From Penumbrarchaeum sp964445525 (GTDB lineage Archaea > Thermoplasmatota > Penumbrarchaeia > Penumbrarchaeales > Penumbrarchaeaceae), in NCBI GenBank assembly GCA_964445525.1, contig CAYULA010000027.1, forward strand, positions 1 to 51,480: a stretch of 51,480 nucleotides of DNA, written 5' to 3'. The stretch's first letter is position 1; each line of letters begins with the position of its first letter. Of this stretch, positions 16,598 to 24,582 are shown piece after piece. The position numbers were made by a program, and so were the translations under genes. The notes below the pieces were generated by a model, which worked only from the letters and a program-made list of their open reading frames with translations, did no database searches and had not been told where the DNA came from.

Positions 16598-17301
16598 TGA
16601 AAAGCGCGCTTATTATCAGCAATTCGACTAGCCACGGAAGCGGATACCTCGACCACTGCGAAGATGCTATCAAGAATTATCTTGGAAATATGAAGGAGGT
16701 TTTGTTCATACCCTATGCTTCTCCCGACAGGGACGGATACCAGGAGAAGGTATCCCGGAGGTTCGAGAAAATGGGATATGATGTAAAATCGCTTCACAGG
16801 ATGGAGGACCCTGAAAAGGCGGTCAAGGAGGCTGAGGCTGTTTTCGTCGGAGGTGGAAATACCTTCCTGCTTCTGAGGTCCCTGTACGAGGACAATGTTG
16901 TGGAGTTGATAAAGCAGAGGGTGGAAGAGGGTATGAAGTATATCGGCACAAGTGCTGGATCCAATGTAGCCTGCGCCACAATCAACACCACCAACGATAT
17001 GCCAATAGTCTATCCTCCCACATTCGACGCAATCGGAATTGTGCCTTTTATTTTGAATCCCCATTACATCGATCCCGATCCGGAATCCACTCACAAGGGA
17101 GAAACAAGGATAAAGAGAATAGAGGAATTTCACCAGCTGAATGATATTCCAGTTCTTGGACTCAGGGAGAGTGCCATTGTCCATCTCGAGGGAGACAGAT
17201 TGACATTGAAGGGTCCCATCGGGGCCAAATTGTTCAGGCGAGGTGAGGACCCTGTCGAATATGAACCGGATTCCGATCTCTCATTTCTGCTGGATCAATG
17301 A
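16597..17301 (+). CDS. pepE: Peptidase E (S51, alpha-aspartyl dipeptidase-like)
   Basis: A 234-residue Ser-type dipeptidase. The nucleophile is S119 in YIGTSAGSN; the oxyanion region is VFVGGGNTF (83-90) and the catalytic His lies in LNPHYID. Peptidase E releases N-terminal Asp from dipeptides such as Asp-Leu. The ATG at 16597 shares a base with the arsR stop, so although the frame extends upstream, that part is the shadow of arsR. Its regulation by ArsR would be a by-product of the operon; no metal role is known for it. Confidence 0.9.
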   Translation: MKSALIISNSTSHGSGYLDHCEDAIKNYLGNMKEVLFIPYASPDRDGYQEKVSRRFEKMGYDVKSLHRMEDPEKAVKEAEAVFVGGGNTFLLLRSLYEDNVVELIKQRVEEGMKYIGTSAGSNVACATINTTNDMPIVYPPTFDAIGIVPFILNPHYIDPDPESTHKGETRIKRIEEFHQLNDIPVLGLRESAIVHLEGDRLTLKGPIGAKLFRRGEDPVEYEPDSDLSFLLDQ

Positions 17302-17343
17302 AAAGATAAACGATATCGTCATTAATGAAACAGAGGTGTGTTT

Positions 17344-18282
17344 ATGGCAGAGAAGAAATTAGGGGACTATGTTGACATAGACAATGTTCCAAAGAATAAA
17401 TCAAGATTGATAATTCTCGGTGTTTTCATTGTGGTCGCACTGCTGGTCACATTAATACTTGCCAGCATGGCCGCAATTAACGTTCCGGCAGGCCATAAGG
17501 CGGTTGTTGTAAGCGGTCTGGGGGAGATAGGATCCCAGTACGACGAGGGTTTCAGATTGATAAATCCCTTTGTACAAGTTGAATACATAAGATGGAACAC
17601 CCAGTCCATGGAGGAGACGATATCGGTTCTGACCAAGGACGAGTTCAACGTACCTGTAGACTTTCAAGTGACCTATCACCTGCGGGAGGACAAGGTAGGC
17701 CAGATAAGGAAGGAGAATCCCGATTACAAGATCACCGTGATAAGGAACGTTCTGAGATCCGAGGTCAGGAAGACAGCGGCCGACATGAATCTGACCGGAA
17801 ACGAGATCAATACAAAGAGGACCACCCTCGAGGCAATGGTTGAGCAGAGGGTTACCACCAAATCCGATGTTTACTACATAGAGATTGAATCTGTCAACAT
17901 AAGAAATGTGGACCTGCCTGCCCAGATCCTGGATGCCGCCGAGAAGAGGGCCGCTGCAAAGATAGATATCGAGACGGCATCCTATGAACTTCAGGCGGAG
18001 AGAGCCAGGGCCCAGAAAGAGGAAGTCAAGGCCCAGGCCGAGGCCAATGCGACCATAATTCTTGCCGAGGGCCAGGCCGAATCCATTAGCATTCTCGCCC
18101 AGGAATCTGAGGCAATGACAGACGAGATGATGAACTACATTCTCTCTTTGAGGTACATCGCGGCTTTGAGAGATCCCGAGAGCAATGTTCAGTTCGTTGT
18201 GGTTCCCATGGATGGAACTCCTCTGATCCTGGATATCGGAGAGCTTACCGATATGGCCGGGAATAGTACGGATTCACGTTGA
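17344..18282 (+). CDS. SPFH/Band 7 (prohibitin-stomatin-like) membrane protein
   Basis: About 312 residues. A single transmembrane segment (about residues 20-45) is followed by the band 7 domain starting INVPAGHKAVVVSGLGEIG, then a long Ala/Glu-rich coiled coil (DAAEKRAAAKIDIETASYELQAERARAQ region) and a C-terminal hydrophobic stretch. SPFH proteins oligomerise into ring- or cage-shaped membrane microdomains that often hold proteases; no NfeD or FtsH partner is adjacent. The start at ATG 17344 follows AGGTGTGTTT. Confidence 0.88.
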   Translation: MAEKKLGDYVDIDNVPKNKSRLIILGVFIVVALLVTLILASMAAINVPAGHKAVVVSGLGEIGSQYDEGFRLINPFVQVEYIRWNTQSMEETISVLTKDEFNVPVDFQVTYHLREDKVGQIRKENPDYKITVIRNVLRSEVRKTAADMNLTGNEINTKRTTLEAMVEQRVTTKSDVYYIEIESVNIRNVDLPAQILDAAEKRAAAKIDIETASYELQAERARAQKEEVKAQAEANATIILAEGQAESISILAQESEAMTDEMMNYILSLRYIAALRDPESNVQFVVVPMDGTPLILDIGELTDMAGNSTDSR

Positions 18283-18351
18283 ATTGAACTTCGGATTCGG
18301 TGGATATTTGCAGGTCCGATCTTTATCATCGGACTCTGCAGCATCATGATA

Positions 18352-18406
18352 ATCTGACGATTCTGACAATTAATCTGACGATTAAGAGGGCCTTTTGCGT
18401 CGCAAA
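18352..18406. repeat. 55-bp direct repeat, copy A
   Basis: It matches 19755-19809 at 53 of 55 positions, exactly 1,403 bp away. The unit is three short CTGAC(G/A)ATT motifs (TCTGACGATT, TCTGACAATT, TCTGACGATT) followed by the palindrome TTTGCG-T-CGCAAA. It ends one base before the stop codon of the AlbA_2 gene. Confidence 0.9.
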
Positions 18407-18407
18407 C

Positions 18408-19724
18408 TCATCTGATATACCTTACGCTTCTTCCCTTTCCGATCCTTTTCAATTTACCTTCTTCCAGCAATTTCCTCAGATGTCTGTTGGCGGTATCCCT
18501 GCTTACGCCGAATTGTTTCACTATCTCACCGGAGGTTACCTGGCCGCTCCTGTCCACGATCGAGAGGATCCTCGATTGTATGTCGTCGTTTCCCGGAGAG
18601 AAGAATACCACCCTGGTTTCTGCCTCCCTCAACACGAATTCGGGGTCCTCCAGGCCGAATTCCCTGCATGACTGTATCATTCTTCTGAGGCCCATGCCGT
18701 ATTTTTCTATGTATCCCAGATCGAAGAAATACTGGGATATCAAAGGATTTCTCGGTTTGTGTTTGGGATTTTCCGGAGTAACTCCCGGGGGAAAACCACC
18801 CGGATTGATTATCTCCATTGAATCCGGAAAGATGAACACCCTTGCATCTGCCGAATCGAAATAATTCCTGTGGGTAAGTGCATTGATAAGAGCCTCCCTC
18901 ACGGCAAGGAGAGGGTATGCCTTTCGGGTTGTTCTTGAGATGTTCCCTGATTCCAGTTTGCTTCTCAGGGGAATATGTCGGTCTATGAAGGAGCATGCCT
19001 GTTCGACAATCTCGGGCAGAGGTCCCTCGAATATCCTGCTGTCCGTGGAATCCATCATGCTGTGATCTCTGAAGAAACTGATCCTGAGCGAGGACTGGAG
19101 CAGGAACCTCTGCGGGTATTTGCAGAAGAATAGAAGTCCGGCATTGGTAGGGGTCTTCCCTCCGTTTGTCCTGATTACAGCTCCTATGAGGTCGAGTTTG
19201 GTGTCGATGTCGGTGTCGGGGGCCTCGATATTTCTGTAATCCGACCTTTTCCTGAAATATGATTCTATCAATTTTGTATCCATGTCTTTGACGGATGCCT
19301 TTTGGTTCCCCATCTCGTCGAATTTCAGAAGGAGGCTCTCCGAGGCCTTTTCCAGAATGTCCTCCACCGAGAGCGGTTTGTTCATGGTTCCTATGCGCAT
19401 GTAAACCGTTTTGCGATACATGTGCATTCTCTGACTTTTTTTGATCCTGGATGCGATTATGTTTTTTTCTTCGATTGATATCTTATCGTTCTCGACAAGG
19501 TTGAACGGCTTCGGTTCGATGCTTTCGAGGACCTTGTCGGGATCGGTTCCCTCCTCAATCCCGACAATTGTTCCATCATCATCTATCCCAAAAAGGATGA
19601 TCCCTCCGGTTGTGTTGAGAAATGCGGTAATGTCCTTTGCCGATTCTCGGGTTATGGAGCGTTTGAACTCGATGGTATTGTTCTCGCCCTCCGAGATGAA
19701 CTTGAGGAGCTCTGATATCTTCAT
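18408..19724 (-). CDS. AlbA_2/Schlafen-type regulator with GHKL-like ATPase and wHTH
   Basis: About 438 residues. The N-terminal AlbA_2 domain (1-130) carries ENNTIEFKRSI and FLNTTGGIILFGIDDDG. A central ATP-binding-like region follows, with SLRISFFRDH and REALINALTHRNY (about 275-300), then FPDSMEIINPGGFPPGV. The C-terminal winged helix reads TSGEIVKQFGVSRDTANRHLRKLL. This is the COG2865 family of putative transcriptional regulators, often in mobile or defence regions. A TATA box (minus strand, 19746-19755) sits 27 bp before the ATG at 19724, so the longer start at 19772 is unlikely. The gene plus promoter is bracketed exactly by 55-bp direct repeats, suggesting it arrived or can move as a cassette. 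Confidence 0.85.
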   Translation of the reverse strand: MKISELLKFISEGENNTIEFKRSITRESAKDITAFLNTTGGIILFGIDDDGTIVGIEEGTDPDKVLESIEPKPFNLVENDKISIEEKNIIASRIKKSQRMHMYRKTVYMRIGTMNKPLSVEDILEKASESLLLKFDEMGNQKASVKDMDTKLIESYFRKRSDYRNIEAPDTDIDTKLDLIGAVIRTNGGKTPTNAGLLFFCKYPQRFLLQSSLRISFFRDHSMMDSTDSRIFEGPLPEIVEQACSFIDRHIPLRSKLESGNISRTTRKAYPLLAVREALINALTHRNYFDSADARVFIFPDSMEIINPGGFPPGVTPENPKHKPRNPLISQYFFDLGYIEKYGMGLRRMIQSCREFGLEDPEFVLREAETRVVFFSPGNDDIQSRILSIVDRSGQVTSGEIVKQFGVSRDTANRHLRKLLEEGKLKRIGKGRSVRYIR

Positions 19725-19745
19725 GATCGGTAAATAGTGTGATGG

Positions 19746-19755
19746 TATATAAATA
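19746..19755 (-). promoter_or_regulatory. TATA box of the AlbA_2 gene
   Basis: TATTTATATA on the minus strand, 22-31 bp upstream of ATG 19724, implies a leaderless mRNA. It directly abuts repeat copy B, so promoter and repeat form one block. Confidence 0.65.
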
Positions 19756-19813
19756 TCTGACGATTCTGACAATTAATCTGACGATTAAAAGGACCTTTTG
19801 CGTCGCAAAAGGT
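19755..19813. repeat. 55-bp direct repeat, copy B, with extended palindrome
   Basis: It is the upstream partner of 18352-18406. In this copy the palindrome is longer and perfect: ACCTTTTGCG-T-CGCAAAAGGT (19793-19813, 10-bp arms). The AATCGTCA motif (minus-strand reading of TGACGATT) also recurs in hairpin loops of the neighbouring array. Confidence 0.9.
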
Positions 19814-19846
19814 TACTCAAGTTAAAATCTGTTCCCTTGTGAATCA

Positions 19847-19878
19847 GCACCATCTAAGGCTACTCTCATCGATGGTGC
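19847..19878. repeat. Isolated hairpin preceding the 133-nt array
   Basis: GCACCATC (19847-19854) and GATGGTGC (19871-19878) pair perfectly around a 16-nt loop. It precedes the first 133-nt unit by 30 bp and may be a diverged relative, but its loop lacks the CGTCA core. Confidence 0.5.
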
Positions 19879-19908
19879 ATAAAAAAGTATCATTATTATT
19901 CAGATCTA

Positions 19909-20041
19909 CTCGTAACTTCCTTTCGTCAATGTAAATATGATACGGAAGTTCGAGGCCCAGCGAAATATAATCGTCAATTAGAAAACTCATTACGCGGGTC
20001 TTTCTTTAACAAAATAATTTTACATAAGTTAGTTAAAGAAA
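19909..20041. repeat. Hairpin-triplet unit 1 (133 nt)
   Basis: Three consecutive hairpins. I: CTCG-T-AACTTCC with GGAAGTT-CGAG (19909-19954, 23-nt loop containing CGTCAATG). II: GGCCC-A-GCGAAAT with ATTACGC-GGGTC (19954-20000, loop containing ATCGTCAATTAG). III: TTTCTTTAAC with GTTAAAGAAA (20001-20041). Hairpins I and II each carry one bulged base on the 5' arm. No coding potential was seen on either strand. Confidence 0.8.
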
Positions 20042-20051
20042 TTGATTTCAT

Positions 20052-20184
20052 CTCGTAAATTGCTCTCGTAGATATCATATCAAATCGCAATTTCGAGGTT
20101 CAGCTGAATTAAATCGTCAATTTCAAATCTCATTCAGCGAACTTTTTTCAAACATTTAATCATTTTATTATCTGTTTGAAAAAA
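20052..20184. repeat. Hairpin-triplet unit 2 (133 nt), compensatory variant
   Basis: It has the same three-hairpin plan and the same length as unit 1, but the stems differ by paired changes. I is AAATTGC/GCAATTT. II is GGTTC-A-GCTGAAT with ATTCAGC-GAACT. III is TTTTTTCAAAC with GTTTGAAAAAA. Bulges are conserved in position. The loop of II keeps ATCGTCAATTT; the loop of I has CGTAGATATC. Confidence 0.8.
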
Positions 20185-20188
20185 CGAT

Positions 20189-20321
20189 CTCGTAAATTGC
20201 TCTCGTCAATCATATAGTACCTCGCAATTTCGAGACCCAGCGTAATTAGATCGTCAATTAGTAAACTCATTACGCGGGTCTTTCTTTAACAAAATAATTT
20301 TACATAAGTTAGTTAAAGAAA
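20189..20321. repeat. Hairpin-triplet unit 3 (133 nt), next to tRNA-iMet
   Basis: Hairpin I resembles unit 2 (AAATTGC/GCAATTT); hairpins II and III resemble unit 1 (GACCC-A-GCGTAAT with ATTACGC-GGGTC; TTTCTTTAAC with GTTAAAGAAA). It is thus a mosaic of the other two, suggesting recombination between units. It ends 2 bp from the 3' end of the initiator tRNA gene. Confidence 0.8.
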
Positions 20322-20323
20322 GA

Positions 20324-20398
20324 TAGCGGGGAATAGATTTGAACTATTGGTCTTCGGGTTATGAGCCCGACGGGATATCCTGGCTACCCCACCCCGCT
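20324..20398 (-). tRNA. Initiator tRNA-Met (CAU)
   Basis: A 75-nt cloverleaf: acceptor AGCGGGG/CCCCGCT with an A1-U72 pair and discriminator A, anticodon arm CGGG-CTCATAA-CCCG with CAU, and T arm around TTCAAAT. The three G-C pairs at the base of the anticodon loop plus A1-U72 mark the archaeal initiator. CCA is not encoded. The 3' end abuts the hairpin array. Confidence 0.93.
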
Positions 20399-20590
20399 AT
20401 TGTTTGGAAAGATTCCGCATGATATACACTGACTCATATACCACACGGGGCAAGATGGATAAGAGGAGGTCATAGATAAACCTTATGAAATATGACATTT
20501 TCGAGAGGTCCTCTGGACCGATTGCGATTTGTTAATAACACACGGTGAAACTTGAAATAATCCCCCTTCGATACGGAGAAGGGTCCTGAC

Positions 20591-23500
20591 ATGGGAAAGC
20601 AGGCGGAGGTCCTCTCGTTGATGATCATTCTCGCCCTCTCACTGATTCCAGCGGATGCCTCATCCTTGAAAAGGATCGAGGTTATTGAGGCTCCGATCTC
20701 GGAAAATTCAACCGACCTGGCACTCAATTCCTCATGGGGTCCTCCCGGTGATGGAATATTCGATCTCGAGGGAGAGGTCCTCCTGATACCATTCTTCGAG
20801 TATCAAGGGGCAGATTTTGTCCTGGGGACGAAGAGGCCCGGTAATTCGACGATCAATATGGTCCTGAACTCAACCAACAGGACCCTGGAGAGTTGGATGG
20901 TTTCTGGACATGGACTGCTTCGAACCAAAAAAGATATGGAAGTGATTTTGAGGGATGATGAAGGGAACCTCTACGGGATTCCCTTGGATCCTGATAAAAG
21001 AGCTCCCCATCCACTTGGAGAATCCGATATAATCTACACCGGAACAGATGGTGAGATTGCCATCGGAGATGTGACGGGGGATGATATCAATGACATTGTC
21101 CACCTATCTCCCGACGGAGGATCCCTGGATTTCTTCGAAGGACCTCACCCATCCTCCCAGGGGAGGGCTGTGTTGAATCTCCCTCTTGAGATGGACAACC
21201 TCGCTTCCGGTATGGATCTCACAGGTGACGGCATTTCCGAGATCGTGATGTGGACCGATTCGGGATCCGGTTCAACAATTCTGATCTACCACGGTTTGAC
21301 CCTCACTCCCATGGCGGTCCTGGAATCCGGGGAGAGGGTCACAACCATCGATCATGGTGACCTTGATGGGAACGGTATCGATGATCTTATCCTTCGGACA
21401 TCGTATTCTGCTCCGCATGGAAGTATAAAGATACTACCCGGCGGGGGTATCGGTTTCGACACCGATATCGACGGGGAAGGCCTGAACCTGCTGGGGAACG
21501 TGTCAGTTCCCTTTGACGGATCCGAAAGAATAATATTGAAAGACCTGGACGGGGATCAGGCAGACGATCTCATCATTGGCCTCCCGGGAAATGACGGAGG
21601 CAGAGGAAGATTGATGATAAGATACGGGGATCCTTCCCGGAACCTGTCTGGAAATCTTTCATTTGACCCCGATGCGGTTTTCATCGGAGAGGATCCCGGA
21701 GACGCACTTGGAGAAGGGGTATATTTTCTGGAGGACCACAACGGGGACCACCTGCCTGATATCTTCCTTGGAATTGGAAATGGCTTGAGACAGCTGGACA
21801 TGCCCGAGAACATTCTCCCCTTCGAGATTCAGAGCCTGAAATTTCAGAGAGAAGGCGGATCGGACGAGATAGCAACGGCAGAGCAGGGTGATACTGTCAG
21901 AATAGTCTGCGAGGCTGCGGGAGGAGATGTCACCGAACCCGATATTATCAAAGCAAGGGTAGTCGCCTCAAGAGAGGAGGGTTCCACCGAATCCTGGGTC
22001 CATCTCAGGGAAATTGACAATTCATCGGGAGTATACATCGGCAGATTGATGCTCGCATCAGCTTCCGTTCCTGGTAGATCAATCGGGGTGGTCCAGAATG
22101 ATATTGTTGATATTTCCGTTCTGGATTTCAACGGATCCGGACTTCTGATAAAGGGATTCGAGGACCAGGAGGACCCTCCTTACTTCATCGAGGGTAATAC
22201 ATCGATAAAGATGATGGAGGATTCCACACTGAACGAGGTTCTGATCTTCACCGATCCCGACGGTGATCCCCTCCGTTTTTCTCATCCTGATGCCCCTGAA
22301 TGGATCAATTTTGCAGGACCTGTATTCTCGGGGGGATTATACGAATTCACGGTTTACGGGATCCCTGACAACGGCAACGTAGGGTGGAACAATCTCACTC
22401 TCACCGCATCCTCCAGGGGTACGAACACAACTGTTGATATCTCTATCTATGTTGCCAACAGGGTGCCCATGATAGAGGCTTTTGAGGCCCCCGGTTTTAT
22501 AGAGGAAGGATCCGAATACAGGGCCGTTTTCGATCTGAAAGAGGAAGGGGGAACAATATCAACGGAGATCACATCGAATGGAAATGATACCTGGCTGGAC
22601 ATATCGGAAGAAGGCATGGTAACGGGTATTCCCGAAAATAGACACGCCGGATCATGGACATTCAATTTGACCATGGATGACGGTAACGGAGGAATTGATT
22701 GGTATAAGTGGGATGTGGTTGTATCGAATCTCCCCCCCAACCTGATCATGCCGGATATTAACAACTGCACCGAAAAGGTCCCTTTGACTCTGGATTTCCA
22801 GTCCCAATACGAAGGTGACGGCCTCACGGCTTACATGATCACCATTTCCACAAGAGAGAATGCAATCCTAAATTCGGATGGTTTGATTGAGATAATTCCG
22901 GACATCACTGACACTGATACCATTTCCATCGATGTGTGGGTGGAGGATGGAAACGGAGCTTCCACAAATGGTTCCATGGAAATATTGATAATCAACTCTC
23001 CCGCGGTCCTCCTCAATCAGGACATTCTCCCGGAGAGGCTGATCGCCGGAACAGAATACTCCTTCGATCTGGAATCCGATGAGGAGGGTGAGATCTGGGA
23101 TTCTAAACCCAGGTTTTTCTACCGTTTCGAATCGAATCCCCTCACGGGACCTGAAGGACTAGGGAATACTGACGGAAGGATCTCCGTCAGGCCCTGGAAT
23201 ATGGATTCGGGAAACCATTCCATATCGATAGAACTCCTGGATTGGAACAATCCCGATCCTTTTGTTTACAAGTGGAACTTCACGGTCCTTACCGACGCAT
23301 CATTTCGGGATCCCTGGCTGGATGTTGAGATAAAAGGAAAGAGAGGATCGAAACTTGTGGTCGAGATGGATCACGGCGGTGACCTCCCTGTGATCACAAT
23401 AGGATCATTTGTCACAAATTCGACCTCGCAGATAGGAACCGGGGCCAAACAGGACCCGGAGGAGGGAGATATCCTTGAAGTTGATTTCTCCATGTTCAGT

Positions 23501-24169
23501 GGTGATGTAATGGTCGTTGGATATATTATCGTGAACAACACACAGGACGTTACCAGGAGGTTGAACCACACTCTTGAGGTTGACCTCGATAATGTAAAAA
23601 AACTGGAGGATGACGGACAATTTCCCTTCTTTGCCTTGATTTTGATTTTCTTCACGATTCTCATAATAATTATCCTGATCCTGTCACTTTTCATCGAAAG
23701 AACATCATTTCCACTGCAGCTTGCTCTATTGAAGGGAGGAGAAATCAGGGAGGAGGTGGTCCTCTCCAAGATACAGGACATGCCAGGTATCGGATTTGCC
23801 GAATTGCAGAAGAGATCGGAGGTTCCGAGAAGGGACCTGATCGCAACCATCGATCATCTGGAAAAGAATGGAATGGCCAGGGCGGTTGTCGATGGTTTGG
23901 GGGTGAAGTTCCTTCCCATGATGGGGGCATTCGTGGACGGACCTCTGGCCCTCAACAGATATCAGAGAAAGATCCTAGACATACTCTACAAGGCAAGGAA
24001 ATTGAATGCAGCGGAGATATCGGAGGCCTCCGGTTATTCAAAGAAGAAGGTTGACAGGGAGCTCAGAATGCTTGAACTGAAGGGATCGGTAACCGGCAGG
24101 TCCACATACGAGGGAAAGGAATATCAGCTCACCGGTAAACAGAAGATGAGAATGAGAAGACAGATTTGA
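20591..24169 (+). CDS. Membrane-anchored FG-GAP/cadherin-like sensor with cytoplasmic winged helix
   Basis: A 1,192-residue protein. A signal peptide (about 1-24) precedes FG-GAP/VCBS-type repeats with Ca-binding DxDxDGxxD-like loops (DVTGDDINDIV, DLTGDGISEIV, DLDGNGIDDLI, DLDGDQADDLI, DHNGDHLPDIF; about 155-400), the pattern of an integrin-like beta-propeller. Cadherin-like/Ig-type domains follow (about 530-1000), one transmembrane helix (about 1010-1035), and a cytoplasmic tail with two winged-helix segments (GIGFAELQKRSEVPRRDLIATI and LNAAEISEASGYSKKKVDREL). This reads as a one-component transmembrane transcription factor: outside ligand binding, inside DNA binding. I do not know the ligand. 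It begins after tRNA-iMet with its own promoter region. Confidence 0.85.
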   Translation: MGKQAEVLSLMIILALSLIPADASSLKRIEVIEAPISENSTDLALNSSWGPPGDGIFDLEGEVLLIPFFEYQGADFVLGTKRPGNSTINMVLNSTNRTLESWMVSGHGLLRTKKDMEVILRDDEGNLYGIPLDPDKRAPHPLGESDIIYTGTDGEIAIGDVTGDDINDIVHLSPDGGSLDFFEGPHPSSQGRAVLNLPLEMDNLASGMDLTGDGISEIVMWTDSGSGSTILIYHGLTLTPMAVLESGERVTTIDHGDLDGNGIDDLILRTSYSAPHGSIKILPGGGIGFDTDIDGEGLNLLGNVSVPFDGSERIILKDLDGDQADDLIIGLPGNDGGRGRLMIRYGDPSRNLSGNLSFDPDAVFIGEDPGDALGEGVYFLEDHNGDHLPDIFLGIGNGLRQLDMPENILPFEIQSLKFQREGGSDEIATAEQGDTVRIVCEAAGGDVTEPDIIKARVVASREEGSTESWVHLREIDNSSGVYIGRLMLASASVPGRSIGVVQNDIVDISVLDFNGSGLLIKGFEDQEDPPYFIEGNTSIKMMEDSTLNEVLIFTDPDGDPLRFSHPDAPEWINFAGPVFSGGLYEFTVYGIPDNGNVGWNNLTLTASSRGTNTTVDISIYVANRVPMIEAFEAPGFIEEGSEYRAVFDLKEEGGTISTEITSNGNDTWLDISEEGMVTGIPENRHAGSWTFNLTMDDGNGGIDWYKWDVVVSNLPPNLIMPDINNCTEKVPLTLDFQSQYEGDGLTAYMITISTRENAILNSDGLIEIIPDITDTDTISIDVWVEDGNGASTNGSMEILIINSPAVLLNQDILPERLIAGTEYSFDLESDEEGEIWDSKPRFFYRFESNPLTGPEGLGNTDGRISVRPWNMDSGNHSISIELLDWNNPDPFVYKWNFTVLTDASFRDPWLDVEIKGKRGSKLVVEMDHGGDLPVITIGSFVTNSTSQIGTGAKQDPEEGDILEVDFSMFSGDVMVVGYIIVNNTQDVTRRLNHTLEVDLDNVKKLEDDGQFPFFALILIFFTILIIIILILSLFIERTSFPLQLALLKGGEIREEVVLSKIQDMPGIGFAELQKRSEVPRRDLIATIDHLEKNGMARAVVDGLGVKFLPMMGAFVDGPLALNRYQRKILDILYKARKLNAAEISEASGYSKKKVDRELRMLELKGSVTGRSTYEGKEYQLTGKQKMRMRRQI

Positions 24170-24171
24170 GA

Positions 24172-24339
24172 TCACTCGTTCTCTTCGAGAATGTCCTTGG
24201 CAATGTTTTCAAGGAGCTCTTCGAGAGTGTCTGTCTTGTACTCCCTTATCGGCTTCTCCTTGGATTTGTGGGCGATTATCTTCGCCAGAAAGTAGCTGGT
24301 TCCCTGGAATATCTCGATGTCGTAGAGTGTTTCGGACAT
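24172..24339 (-). CDS. Small conserved-looking protein, 55 residues
   Basis: The minus strand from ATG 24339 encodes MSETLYDIEIFQGTSYFLAK and continues through KPIREYKTDTLEELLENIAKDI to a stop at 24172. Codon use matches the genome, with third-position C/G and few rare codons, and a TATA-like TTTAATATAT lies about 35 bp upstream (24372-24382 region). The protein is a beta strand or two plus an amphipathic acidic helix, with no recognised domain. A 68-codon frame on the opposite strand is hydrophobic and Cys/Leu-rich and looks like a shadow. Confidence 0.65.
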   Translation of the reverse strand: MSETLYDIEIFQGTSYFLAKIIAHKSKEKPIREYKTDTLEELLENIAKDILEENE

Positions 24340-24383
24340 GTTTCTTCCCTCATTCTTACCTATGGATCATGATATATTAAAGA

Positions 24384-24456
24384 TGCGGTGGGAGTGACTT
24401 GAACACCCGGCCTTCTGATCTTCAGTCAGACGCTCTCCCAACTGAGCTACCACCGC
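24384..24456 (-). tRNA. tRNA-Phe (GAA)
   Basis: A 73-nt cloverleaf: acceptor GCGGTGG/CCACCGC, discriminator A, D arm AGCTCAGTTGGGAGAGC, anticodon arm CTGA-CTGAAGA-TCAG with GAA, and T loop TTCAAGT. No intron and no encoded CCA. It lies between a small minus-strand gene and a plus-strand gene. Confidence 0.93.
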
Positions 24457-24582
24457 ATGCTGTCGGCAAAGCCCGATATCCATTTCCCATATAAAAACTA
24501 TACTTCCTTGTTTGTGACATATTTCCAATGGATGTCGTGAAAACTTAATTAGGAATTAGGAGATTGAAGTCCAGGTGCAAAA

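Noticed and set aside
19909..20321. CRISPR array
   Set aside because: Only three units of 133 nt, each internally palindromic three times, with diverged rather than identical repeats and no spacer-like unique blocks or cas genes.
24166..24372. A 68-codon plus-strand gene
   Set aside because: Hydrophobic and oddly composed; the opposite strand carries a better-supported 55-codon gene with matching codon use and a TATA box.
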